NCBI GenBank assembly: GCA_015232335.1
Contig: JADFZV010000031.1
Span: 1-37,500 of the forward strand
Direction of reading: 5' to 3'
DNA from: Alphaproteobacteria bacterium
Lineage (GTDB): Bacteria > Pseudomonadota > Alphaproteobacteria > Rhodospirillales > WMHbin7
DNA length: 37,500 bases
The position numbers and the translations under genes are program-made. Shown here one piece after another: positions 18,081 to 25,478 of the stretch (position 1 is its first letter; every line of letters begins with the position of its first letter). The notes under the pieces are model-generated. The model saw only the letters and a list, made by a program, of their open reading frames with translations. It was not told where the DNA came from and searched no databases.

Positions 18081-18541
18081 AACGTCGGCTCCTCCTGGGA
18101 GGTTTTAGCTTCCGGCGTGGGCAAGTAGCCGTATTTTTGCATCGCGACGATAATGGCCTCGTGGCCGTAAGCGTCGGACGGCATCTCGTTCATCCACTTC
18201 TGCAGCACGCCCAAGCCGCCCTCGGAAAACCGCTCGAAGACGCTGGCCATCTGGGCCTCGCTGTCGTTGCCGTCCTTGAGAATGTTGGCATCCCGAGTCT
18301 TGGCTAAGGCAACGAGGTAGATGAGGTCCATGCAGTCTGCGTCGCGCTCGATGACGCGCGAGTCAACGAAGTCGATGGGGTCGCTGACCTCGCCTTTCTC
18401 GCCGCGTTCGTAACCCAGGCAGGCGGCAAAGCACATCAGCGCCTTGTAGGTAGAAAAAATCTTTTGTTGGTCGTTGACCGGCTTCTCGGCCAGTCGCGAA
18501 ACCAGGTCATCATACTTCTTACTTCGGCGGATGGTTCGCAT
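18077..18541 (-). CDS. dnd system-associated small protein (dnd_assoc_4-like)
   Basis: A 154-residue soluble protein starting TIRRSKKYDDLVSRL, with the segment FSTYKALMCFAACLGYERG and the segment RDADCMDLIYLVALAKTRDA. These resemble the small protein that sits between the ATPase and the helicase in Pbe-type phosphorothioation loci. The ATG at 18541 shares one base with the ATPase stop (TGATG); a GTG one codon earlier is also possible. It overlaps the helicase by four bases, so a one-to-one complex is plausible. No catalytic motif is seen. Confidence 0.7.
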   Translation of the reverse strand: MRTIRRSKKYDDLVSRLAEKPVNDQQKIFSTYKALMCFAACLGYERGEKGEVSDPIDFVDSRVIERDADCMDLIYLVALAKTRDANILKDGNDSEAQMASVFERFSEGGLGVLQKWMNEMPSDAYGHEAIIVAMQKYGYLPTPEAKTSQEEPTF

Positions 18542-20565
18542 CACTTCACCTGCTGGACACGGGTCTTATCGACCGCACATTCATAGCTGGTCAGGGGATA
18601 GGTCCGACCGTTGATGGCAATGACCTCTTCCCGCTTTCCTCCGCGGGGCACCGTGTTCTCGGCCGTCAGCACGTACTCCGCACCGACCTTAGACCGCATG
18701 GCCCCAAGCACATTCTCGTCACCCTGGGAGCGCGACACCAGCACCACGACTTGTTCGGCGAGCTTGGGGACGAAGCGCGCGGTGGCCTCACGGTAGACGT
18801 CGTCCAATTGACCAAACGGTGAGTCCAGAATCAGTGGGGCGACGATGCCGGGGATAAGGATGCGGCCATTGGCGTTGCTGCGCACTTTGGCGAAGCGGAC
18901 GAGCGCGGCGATGAATGCCAGGCTAAGCAGTTGACTTTCGCCGGTACTCCGCGGCACCATGCTTCCGTCCTCGTACAGCAGCTCCATTCGGTAGTCGTCG
19001 CAGAGCTTGTACTTGTAGTCACGGCGGGCGGTCTCCTTGATGATCTTCGAGACGTCGCTCTGGATTACCTGGCGAGCGGACTTCTCGTGGCCCTTGAGCT
19101 CGTTGTTCAGGAACTCGGCGGCTTCTTCGGCAAGATTCTGGCGGACCTTGAGGGGCCGGGCCCGAGTGTTTTCGCCCGAGAGCTTCTGGAAGCGCCGCTT
19201 GGCTTCAGCCAGATCGGAGTCGGCGTTTCGCTTCTGATGCAAGGCTGCACCGATGGCCTCGGTGATGGCGCGGATCTCGTTCAGCGCCCTGCGCCGGGCC
19301 TCTTCCTTCTCTTTAACCTCGCTCGCGTCGATGGAGGCGATCTCCTTGGAGATGGCAGCGATTTCCTGCTCGAGGTCCTGCTCGCCCTGGCGCAGCATGC
19401 CAATCTCCTCCTGCAGCTTGCGCAGGTAGCGGACAGAAGATGCCTTGTCCTTGCGGAGCTCTACGCACTTGGAGCGGGCCTTCACCACCCGGTCCAGCAC
19501 CAGTGCGTTACCTGCCGATTCGAGGAGCTTGGCCACCGCCTTGAACTCATCGGAGCCCTCGGGCAGATGGCGGCCGCAGATGCAGCTGTGGGCCTGTAAC
19601 AGCCCCTTCACGAAGGTTTCGTTGTACGGGCTGGGGATGCGGCCCTTCAGGGTCTCCTCGTCGATGAAATCGAGCGATGAGCCGGACAGCTTCCCAGCGA
19701 CTAGGCGCAGAGTATCGGGGCGTCCCGCCCAGCTGACAATGGATGCATGGGCATCCGCGATCCGCCTGCGGACGTCAGCGAGGGACTTCTCCTTTGTGGC
19801 GCGGGTCTGCTGCTTGGCGGCGACGATTTGCAGGGACGCCAGCTGGCGGCTCAATTCGTCAACCGTCTCCTGGAAGGTGGAGCGGCGTTCCTCCAACACC
19901 TCAATCTTCTGGTCCAGTTGCTGGGCGTTAGTCTCCAGTCGGCTCAGTTCCTGCTCGGCCTGCTTCAGGTCGCTGGCGTCGGGGATGTCGGCAATATCCT
20001 TCGCCAGCTTCTTGGCGCAGGAGGTCAGGTCTTCGATGGCCAGCTCGGCGATATTGCAGCCGAGGATATTGCGGATTGCCTTGGCCACCTCGCGATGGTT
20101 ATGGGTGGCGCTAAAGGTCTCGGCATGTTCGCCATCAAAGAAGAAGTACGGCGCCATGGCCTGGGGCATCACCGACTGCACGAACGGGTCGGGCGTGCGA
20201 AGCTCCTGGAAGTCGCCGTTGACGATCTTATGAACCTTGAACACCTGTTCCGCATAGCCTCGGTCTTGGCGGTGAAAGCGTTGGGCCAGATAGTCGTTGC
20301 CATCGTGGCTGAACTCAATGTCCACGGAGGCAGTCCGGTTGCCTTCTTTATAGGAGGAAAAATTGATGATTTTCTCTGGCTCCAGGAACTTTTTGGTGGG
20401 CTGGTTGTAGAAGGTCCACAGGACGGAGTTCAGGATGGTGGTCTTGCCCACTCCGTTCTGAGCGTGGATCAGCGTAACGTTCTTCTCAGGATCATCGGAA
20501 ATGTCGATGTCCTGCTCGTCATAAAACTGCCGAAAGTTCTTCAGCTTGATTTTCTTGAGCTTCAT
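18541..20565 (-). CDS. SMC/DndD-like ATPase of the Pbe-type interference operon
   Basis: A 674-residue ABC/SMC-type ATPase. Walker A QNGVGKTT is at 36-43, FFFDGE at 141-146 and Walker B LILDSPFGQLDD near 578-589, with signature STGESQLLSLAF before it. Two coiled-coil arms (about 195-275 and 345-480) flank a hinge segment HSCICGRHLPEG (Cys328, Cys330), which may bind zinc as in Rad50. It differs from DndD in size and hinge but shares the FxDGE segment. The neighbours make it an interference protein that senses or threads DNA without phosphorothioates. It starts 17 bases after the small first gene of the operon. Confidence 0.85.
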   Translation of the reverse strand: MKLKKIKLKNFRQFYDEQDIDISDDPEKNVTLIHAQNGVGKTTILNSVLWTFYNQPTKKFLEPEKIINFSSYKEGNRTASVDIEFSHDGNDYLAQRFHRQDRGYAEQVFKVHKIVNGDFQELRTPDPFVQSVMPQAMAPYFFFDGEHAETFSATHNHREVAKAIRNILGCNIAELAIEDLTSCAKKLAKDIADIPDASDLKQAEQELSRLETNAQQLDQKIEVLEERRSTFQETVDELSRQLASLQIVAAKQQTRATKEKSLADVRRRIADAHASIVSWAGRPDTLRLVAGKLSGSSLDFIDEETLKGRIPSPYNETFVKGLLQAHSCICGRHLPEGSDEFKAVAKLLESAGNALVLDRVVKARSKCVELRKDKASSVRYLRKLQEEIGMLRQGEQDLEQEIAAISKEIASIDASEVKEKEEARRRALNEIRAITEAIGAALHQKRNADSDLAEAKRRFQKLSGENTRARPLKVRQNLAEEAAEFLNNELKGHEKSARQVIQSDVSKIIKETARRDYKYKLCDDYRMELLYEDGSMVPRSTGESQLLSLAFIAALVRFAKVRSNANGRILIPGIVAPLILDSPFGQLDDVYREATARFVPKLAEQVVVLVSRSQGDENVLGAMRSKVGAEYVLTAENTVPRGGKREEVIAINGRTYPLTSYECAVDKTRVQQVK

Positions 20566-20582
20566 CGTCTTCCTGCCCGTTC

Positions 20583-20759
20583 TCAGTTAGCCGTTACGAC
20601 GTCAGCGGTAATGATTTGGCCCGCGACCTCGTCGATGGCGTCCCGGATGCGGCGCCGACGTTCGGTCTGTGCGTTCACAAGGTCATGTGCATGCCTCTTC
20701 TCGATCTCGACCACTTTCACGGCCAATTCCTCAATGAGATCCTGAGTATCTTCTGACAT
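20583..20759 (-). CDS. Small first gene of the Pbe-like operon
   Basis: A 58-residue acidic-to-basic helical protein (SEDTQDLIEELAVKVVEIEK and then HDLVNAQTERRRRIRDAIDE). A coiled-coil or helical-hairpin fold is likely, with the RRRR patch as a possible nucleic-acid contact. The ATG at 20759 was chosen; a run of seven G residues lies three bases upstream, and in-frame ATG (20771) and GTG (20798) starts are alternatives. It is 17 bases ahead of the ATPase and is the first gene behind a good promoter. I do not recognise a family, although its position matches the small gene that opens some Pbe-type operons. Confidence 0.6.
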   Translation of the reverse strand: MSEDTQDLIEELAVKVVEIEKRHAHDLVNAQTERRRRIRDAIDEVAGQIITADVVTAN

Positions 20760-20803
20760 TGGCCCCCCCATTAGTCGTCTCTGCGAGATGACAGCCACTA
20801 TGA

Positions 20804-20832
20804 AGTATATCGGCGAGCACCACCCCTGTCAC
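20804..20832 (-). promoter_or_regulatory. Sigma-70-type promoter of the Pbe-like operon
   Basis: On the minus strand GTGACA (20832-20827) is separated by 17 bases from TATACT (20809-20804). Five of six positions match the consensus -35 box, the -10 box is strong and the spacing is ideal. Transcription would start near 20797, about 38 bases before the ATG of the small protein. Confidence 0.65.
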
Positions 20833-21145
20833 TCGCGACTTGCGGAATTTTGCCCGCAAGATCTGTGCCTTTGAACGCTCAAAGTATATGGACATATAAT
20901 CGAACATAACGCCTTGATTTGTTTCGCAATAGTACATAGCATCGTATTTATGAAGGTGTGGTTTTCTTGGTGATGTAAATCACGAATTATGTGAACACCA
21001 GATGGAGTGGTGCCATTTGAATTAACTGCCACCATTATGGGCTTAACGAACAAATGAATTCCTCGCGTCATAAATTGATCATGACATTGACGCGTATTGT
21101 GACGTATTTGGCAGCGAACAATTCCTCTTGTCTCTGGCGATGATT
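20833..21145. other. AT-rich intergenic region with two dyads
   Basis: No convincing gene is seen. It is richer in A+T than its surroundings. It holds a perfect FNR/CRP-family-like dyad (20970-20983) and a 7-bp inverted repeat CGCGTCA (21064-21070) / TGACGCG (21088-21094), immediately followed by a near direct repeat of GTATT and GTGACGTATT. A 106-codon minus-strand ORF (20829-21149) overlaps the preceding stop by four bases, but its composition looks non-coding. Confidence 0.5.
20970..20983. promoter_or_regulatory. FNR/CRP-family-like dyad
   Basis: GTGAT-GTAA-ATCAC is a perfect dyad with the half-site spacing of FNR/DNR-type sites (TTGAT-N4-ATCAA), differing at the outer base of each half. 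It lies about 140 bases upstream of the Pbe-like operon promoter, too far for classical direct activation, so its target is uncertain. Confidence 0.35.
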
Positions 21146-22636
21146 TCATAATTTATCTTCCGTCATATCCCTGATTGACTTATGCACCTCGACCATTGCG
21201 AGGGTGTCGAGTTCGCAATATTTGAGCAGGGCGGCGCGGAGTGAGGCGACATCTTCGCCCGGCCCCAGGTTACCGGATGCGATGCGTTCGAAGGCCGATT
21301 GGGCGGATTGGCCATCGGCGATGGTATCGAGGGCCTCGTAATCGATATTTTTTGTGAGCGCCGGCCCGACTTTCTTGATCGAGAACGAACCCTCGAATTC
21401 TGGAAAATAGACATAGCTGCGCACGACCGGCAGCAGATCGGCCAGCCGTTTGGCTATGTTATCGAGTGCCTTGGCATGTTCCGGAAAGAGGGCCGCCATC
21501 GCTTTTATGGTTGTGTGCTCGTAGGGGGAATAGACAACGATCGGCTCGTTGGAACCGTCCAAGGCTGCAATCAGGGATTCGGTAAACGCGCGTCTGGGAT
21601 CAATATCGCCGAGGGCCAGAAATTCAGCGTGGGTCAGATTGCCGTCAGCCCCAAGCCTGTGCAGTGACCATTGAAAAGGAAGTGGCTGGAATGGGCGCGT
21701 ACCTTCGTACAGTGGAATGGCCGGACCCACGGTTTCAAAATCGAGATAGTCGGCAGGAGGGCCGAAAGTGCGCAAGGCCTTTGCCAAGTCAGGCGACAGC
21801 CAGGGCTTGCCCGCCTTCAAGACCTGGCGAACCCTGGCCTGTTTCTCATTCAGCTCGAATCCGTCGGGAATGTTGCAAATGCTTTCGATGCCAAGTGCTG
21901 CCAGTTTCTCAAGCTGACCCTCGGTAATACGCGGCAGAGTAAGAACCCAGTCCTTAGGTTTACCCTCGGTGCAGCGATCCCAGAAGGGGCAGTAATCCGG
22001 GCAGTGTTTGCCGGGCTGAATATCTGGATGGGTCTGACGCGCCAGAATGCCAAACAACTTTGCCGTCAGCCCTGGAATGTTTGGCAACAGCTCCTTCACG
22101 GCCTTGGACAGGTCTTTGCGGGCAAAAAACGATGCCCAATCGATACCACCAGAGCCGCGAACATATGACGTGTCAATATGGATCAGCTCGATCGAACGCA
22201 GGTCAAGCCCGCAGCCAGACAGCACATAGACCTGAACGGCCAGATCGTGGATGTAATCATCCTTGACGCCGCTGCTTGATTTGACTTCCCTGATCCCCCA
22301 GACGCCGCCAGACAGACGCTCCAGAATATCCACTCGGATACGAACGCCTTGATACTCAAGCGCCGCCTCGAAAATGGCAGGAACGGTTGGATCGGCCATC
22401 AGCGTCCGGGTTCGCTGAACAGCCTCGGCATGTTGCCAGGGCGCGCTGTCAACCAACACGCCGCCGGGAAAAAGCAGATGCGCCTTCTTACCCACCTCAA
22501 TGCCGACATAAGCCGGCGTTCCCGGCTCGGGATCCGCATAGGGTGCCGGTTCATGCCAGCCAAGCCACAGCCATTTCGGACATGTCAACCCCTGGACATA
22601 GCGCGATTTTGTCAGATATGGCGTCTTGGATGTCAT
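21146..22636 (-). CDS. DUF2779 protein: Cas4/RecB-like nuclease plus DEDD-type domain
   Basis: This 496-residue protein starts with the family signature LTKSRYVQGLTCPKWLWL. Residues around VRIRVDILERL and GIREVKSSSG give the D and ExK of a PD-(D/E)XK nuclease, with the following Gln in AVQVYVL as in Cas4/RecB. Cys19 and the later cluster HCPDYCPFWDRC could hold an iron-sulfur cluster. The C-terminal half (YLDFETVGPAIPLYEG, later YCELDTLAMVEV) has the acidic pattern of a DEDD exonuclease fold. The substrate is unknown. The gene follows a lipoprotein gene by 46 bases and may be read from that gene's motif-bearing promoter. Confidence 0.8.
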   Translation of the reverse strand: MTSKTPYLTKSRYVQGLTCPKWLWLGWHEPAPYADPEPGTPAYVGIEVGKKAHLLFPGGVLVDSAPWQHAEAVQRTRTLMADPTVPAIFEAALEYQGVRIRVDILERLSGGVWGIREVKSSSGVKDDYIHDLAVQVYVLSGCGLDLRSIELIHIDTSYVRGSGGIDWASFFARKDLSKAVKELLPNIPGLTAKLFGILARQTHPDIQPGKHCPDYCPFWDRCTEGKPKDWVLTLPRITEGQLEKLAALGIESICNIPDGFELNEKQARVRQVLKAGKPWLSPDLAKALRTFGPPADYLDFETVGPAIPLYEGTRPFQPLPFQWSLHRLGADGNLTHAEFLALGDIDPRRAFTESLIAALDGSNEPIVVYSPYEHTTIKAMAALFPEHAKALDNIAKRLADLLPVVRSYVYFPEFEGSFSIKKVGPALTKNIDYEALDTIADGQSAQSAFERIASGNLGPGEDVASLRAALLKYCELDTLAMVEVHKSIRDMTEDKL

Positions 22637-22682
22637 GGAATGATCTTAGCTTTCTGCAGCATGAATTAACAGAGCGCTTGCC

Positions 22683-23288
22683 TTATCCCCCGACTTTCGC
22701 CTTGGCTCTCATGTCTTCGATCTGGGCCATTTCCTTGTCGCGTTCGATTTTGGCTTGGTCCACGCGCTGCGAGCAGTCGGGACGTCCGGCATCGGCTCCG
22801 GAACCGCATTGGGTTTGCAGGTCGGACTGGATGCGCGCCCATTTCTCTTCGGTCGCCTTGCGCCTGGTGTCGTAGAACTGATCTCGCTCGGTCAGGCTTT
22901 TGAACTGTTCCGGCTCAAGGACCAGTGAGAAGCGCGGCGGGAATTTCTGCCCGGCACCCCGCGCCGCATCCACGGCAACGCCAATGATTCCACCAAAAAG
23001 AAGATTACCAAAAATCCAGCCATCCAGCTTGGTATCCAGCATTGCCGTTGTGTTCTTGTAGCCATCCTTCTTGCAGGCCAAAGTGATGGGAGCTGCCGAG
23101 GATGGCAGCATGACGCTGTTGGGCGTTTCCACCACGCGGGTGAAATCCTGGCCGTGCAGTTCGCAGCGCGCCTTCTCAGGATCGGTCTCGATATAGGTGC
23201 CGGAATTATTGTCGCTGACGATGCTGGCACAGCCGGGTAAAGCCAGGCCGAGAGCGAGAACGGATAGAAGCTGAGTTTTGCGAACCAT
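22683..23288 (-). CDS. Lipoprotein of unknown function
   Basis: A 201-residue lipoprotein precursor. VLALGLALPGCASI is a clear lipobox with Cys near residue 19. AAGGGGAAA precedes the ATG at 23288, which rules out the longer ORF that starts at 23321. The mature part carries SAAPITLACKKDGYK and a glycine-rich hydrophobic segment (IFGNLLFGGIIGVAVDAARG), then a charged C-terminal helix. The PEGA-like or GNA1162-like 'convert to cell-surface' layout is possible but not certain. The 16-bp WYL-island motif lies 48 bases upstream in the same orientation. Confidence 0.75.
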   Translation of the reverse strand: MVRKTQLLSVLALGLALPGCASIVSDNNSGTYIETDPEKARCELHGQDFTRVVETPNSVMLPSSAAPITLACKKDGYKNTTAMLDTKLDGWIFGNLLFGGIIGVAVDAARGAGQKFPPRFSLVLEPEQFKSLTERDQFYDTRRKATEEKWARIQSDLQTQCGSGADAGRPDCSQRVDQAKIERDKEMAQIEDMRAKAKVGG

Positions 23289-23336
23289 GACGATTTCCCC
23301 TTGCTGATTGGACATCGTCATACAAACAGTATCAGG

Positions 23337-23352
23337 TGTCAGATTCGGTCAC
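23337..23352 (-). promoter_or_regulatory. WYL-island motif, copy 1
   Basis: Minus strand GTGACCGAATCTGACA, 48 bases before the lipoprotein start at 23288. It is one of six copies of GTGACC-N5-TGWCA in this island. Confidence 0.6.
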
Positions 23353-23366
23353 AGAGGATCGGCTGA

Positions 23367-23771
23367 TCAAAATATCTCCCTGGGCTGATGAACATATTGG
23401 CGGCCCTCCATGCACTGCCGATAGGATGCATTGTAATCCGCAACTGATTTTCCAAGGCCGATAAACAGGCCTAATCCTGCGCCTGCCGCTGCCCCGATCC
23501 ACGCACCGTCACCTGCTGCACCCTGGTACGAACCGGCGACGGCTCCTTCGCCTGCTCCAACAAAGGCTCCCACAACCAAGCCACCAAGGGCGCTATCGCC
23601 CGCGGATCCATTTAATCTGTTGGCCTGTTCCCAACACTCGCTTTTATCTTTCTCGAAGCTTGCTTCACTGATGGCCGTGTCATCCCTTGGTGCAAATGAA
23701 GCGCACCCGCTCATCATCACACCGATTACGACGGCGGCAATCATTTGTCTTGGCAGCAGGTTATATGTCAT
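23367..23771 (-). CDS. Glycine-zipper lipoprotein
   Basis: A 134-residue precursor. Residues before GVMMSGCASFAP give a lipobox with Cys near residue 23, and the middle (LGGLVVGAFVGAGEGAVAGS through GLGLFIGLG) is a glycine-zipper segment typical of small outer-membrane lipoproteins. GAGG stands nine bases ahead of the ATG at 23771, so the earlier ATG at 23780 is rejected. It begins 34 bases after the TPR gene on the same strand and probably shares its transcript. It is rich in Gly/Ala and its function is unknown. Confidence 0.75.
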   Translation of the reverse strand: MTYNLLPRQMIAAVVIGVMMSGCASFAPRDDTAISEASFEKDKSECWEQANRLNGSAGDSALGGLVVGAFVGAGEGAVAGSYQGAAGDGAWIGAAAGAGLGLFIGLGKSVADYNASYRQCMEGRQYVHQPREIF

Positions 23772-23804
23772 GGGTGACATCCTCTATCAGCGGCAAGTCA
23801 AAAA

Positions 23805-24278
23805 TCAGTTCAGGCTCCCATTCAGCTGGGTCAGCTCGCAGCGCAGCTCCTCGGATTGAGAAAGCAGATACGGTCTTGCCCCAAGCAGCGCCGAAAGAAG
23901 ATGCCAGGCCCGGGTGTCGCTGGGATAAATCTGGGATGCTTTGGCAAAACTGAAAGTGGCTTCAAGCCAACGCTCCTGTCCCTGATAGGACAAGCCAAGG
24001 TTCTTATGTGCATTGTGGCGTCGGCCATCAATGCCAATGGCTTGATGGCAGAATTTCTCAGCCTCTGCGAACCGATTCATTTGGATCAGGGAGTAGGCAA
24101 GATTGTTGTTTCCGAAATAGCGAAGAACGACATCACGCGGACTTAGGGCAAGAACTTGCCGATAATACCCGGCCGCCTTTTCCCACGCTTCTTCTCCCTC
24201 GCTTTGAAGGCCAAGCCTTAGAAGTTCAAACCCAGATTCATCCTGTTCCACAAAATCCGCCTGATTTCGCTTCTTCAT
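23805..24278 (-). CDS. TPR-repeat protein
   Basis: A 157-residue soluble protein with about three tetratricopeptide repeats: WEKAAGYYRQVLALSPRD, NNLAYSLIQMNRFAEAEKF and NLGLSYQGQERWLEATFSF. There is no signal peptide, so it is probably cytoplasmic and binds protein partners. A motif copy (24343-24358) lies 64 bases upstream in the same orientation. The glycine-zipper lipoprotein follows at once. The partner cannot be named. Confidence 0.75.
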   Translation of the reverse strand: MKKRNQADFVEQDESGFELLRLGLQSEGEEAWEKAAGYYRQVLALSPRDVVLRYFGNNNLAYSLIQMNRFAEAEKFCHQAIGIDGRRHNAHKNLGLSYQGQERWLEATFSFAKASQIYPSDTRAWHLLSALLGARPYLLSQSEELRCELTQLNGSLN

Positions 24279-24342
24279 GTTGGTAAGGCCCCTTTCAAAG
24301 GCAGCGCGATAAATCCTGCTTCCTAATTATCTCTTTGATGTA

Positions 24343-24358
24343 TGACAAATCCGGTCAC
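24343..24358 (-). promoter_or_regulatory. WYL-island motif, copy 2
   Basis: Minus strand GTGACCGGATTTGTCA, 64 bases upstream of the TPR gene start. It matches the best copy (27937) at 14 of 16 positions. Confidence 0.6.
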
Positions 24359-24380
24359 AATAAATGTGACCATTTTTGTC
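24344..24380. promoter_or_regulatory. Nested 37-bp dyad between divergent genes
   Basis: The arms GACAAA (24344-24349) and TTTGTC (24375-24380) enclose GGTCACA (24353-24359), spacer ATAAA and TGTGACC (24365-24371). All arms pair perfectly with equal 3-nt gaps. It arises from two back-to-back copies of the 16-bp motif, one for each divergent gene, and has the look of a shared operator. Confidence 0.65.
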
Positions 24381-24381
24381 T
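24366..24381 (+). promoter_or_regulatory. WYL-island motif, copy 3 (weaker)
   Basis: GTGACCATTTTTGTCT, 23 bases before the ATG at 24405 in the same orientation. The first half-site is complete; the last base differs from the consensus. Confidence 0.5.
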
Positions 24382-24404
24382 CATCTGGTCTTTATCATTT
24401 AAGC

Positions 24405-25478
24405 ATGACAGAAAGCCTTTACTTTCAAGCCATCCAGACGGATGGCTTTGCAGACATTTCAAATGCGTTTAAGCGGCGCCAAATGTTGCGCGATGCCGCA
24501 CGGGACGCCGTTGGGAATTGCTTTCCAAAATTGACGGGCTACCAAATTCGGCAGATCTCCAATTCCCTGTTGCCGGTTCCAGACCGAACGAGGGAAGGGA
24601 TAGATGCCTTGCTGAAAGGTGCCTTGATCGTGTGGGTGGAAGCGCGATGGGATAACGCAGCCCCAAAATACGCGGATCACGACGTGACGGAAATTCTTGA
24701 AGGCATCGCATTTAACCGCCTTCCTGAGTGCAAGGAAAAGCAGGCGACGCGAGACACGATTAATCTGGTGATTCTCGGCACGATTTTCATTCTTGCAAAC
24801 CTTGCCTATATGGCAGGCAAAGAATATATCTCACGGCATGGCTGGCCAATTTACACGTCTGGGATGAACGAGATCAGCCAGCCGCTTGGGCGCCAGCACC
24901 TCGACCTTGTCGCCCCAGGCATAGAGATGCCAAGCCATTTCAAGGTCGCTGCCGGCGGTAAAGCGGACGACAAGGCTGCCGTCCTTTTTCCGCTCGACAG
25001 TCTGATTGGGGTGGAAAACAAAATCTTCAGCGAAGGGGGCGGCCTCGGGCTTGAAGCGCCAGACCACTTCGAACGGCTCGTCGCCTTGGAAGAGGCCGAA
25101 AGAGCGCGCCGCGAAATCCTTCAAGTTGAACGCAGGATCGCGGGTGAAGGGCTCGGCCTCGATCATCACTTCTTCGATATGGGCCAAGCTGAACAACGCA
25201 ACCTTGTTGGCCTTGGGGTTCTCGTGCCACGCCACCAGATAATGCCGATGCCCATGCAGGAATCCATAGGGATGCACAAGCCGCTTGTTGACGCGGCCCG
25301 TCGTCCGATTGCGGTAGGCGAGCGTTACCTTTCGGCAGGCCTTGATGGCTTGGCGCAATTCCTCGATGACCATGGGCGCGATATTGGGGCGCGGCCCTGG
25401 CCGCATGGCGAGGCCCTCGGCCTCCAACAGGGCTTCCAGGTCGGGCTCAACCCGTCTCGCAACCTCGGGCTTCAATAG
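24405..25478 (+). CDS. Membrane protein gene running antisense into the WYL gene
   Basis: Codons from 24405 to about 24830 look genuine: a helical region (ISNAFKRRQMLRDAARDAVG, then LLKGALIVWVEARW) and one membrane helix (TINLVILGTIFILANLAYMA). After the WYL stop at 24831 the frame stays open for another 645 bases, but that part is the antisense of the WYL coding sequence and is compositionally a shadow. The native 3' end seems lost, or translation really extends into the antisense strand. The ATG at 24405 lies just after a motif copy. An ATG at 24342 falls inside the operator dyad and is disfavoured. Confidence 0.5.
   Translation: MTESLYFQAIQTDGFADISNAFKRRQMLRDAARDAVGNCFPKLTGYQIRQISNSLLPVPDRTREGIDALLKGALIVWVEARWDNAAPKYADHDVTEILEGIAFNRLPECKEKQATRDTINLVILGTIFILANLAYMAGKEYISRHGWPIYTSGMNEISQPLGRQHLDLVAPGIEMPSHFKVAAGGKADDKAAVLFPLDSLIGVENKIFSEGGGLGLEAPDHFERLVALEEAERARREILQVERRIAGEGLGLDHHFFDMGQAEQRNLVGLGVLVPRHQIMPMPMQESIGMHKPLVDAARRPIAVGERYLSAGLDGLAQFLDDHGRDIGARPWPHGEALGLQQGFQVGLNPSRNLGLQ

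Noticed and set aside
20829..21149. 106-codon minus-strand ORF overlapping the DUF2779 stop by four bases
   Set aside because: The coupling is attractive, but the sequence is rich in His, Cys, Ile and Thr without pattern, as expected for AT-rich non-coding DNA, and it contains the dyads.
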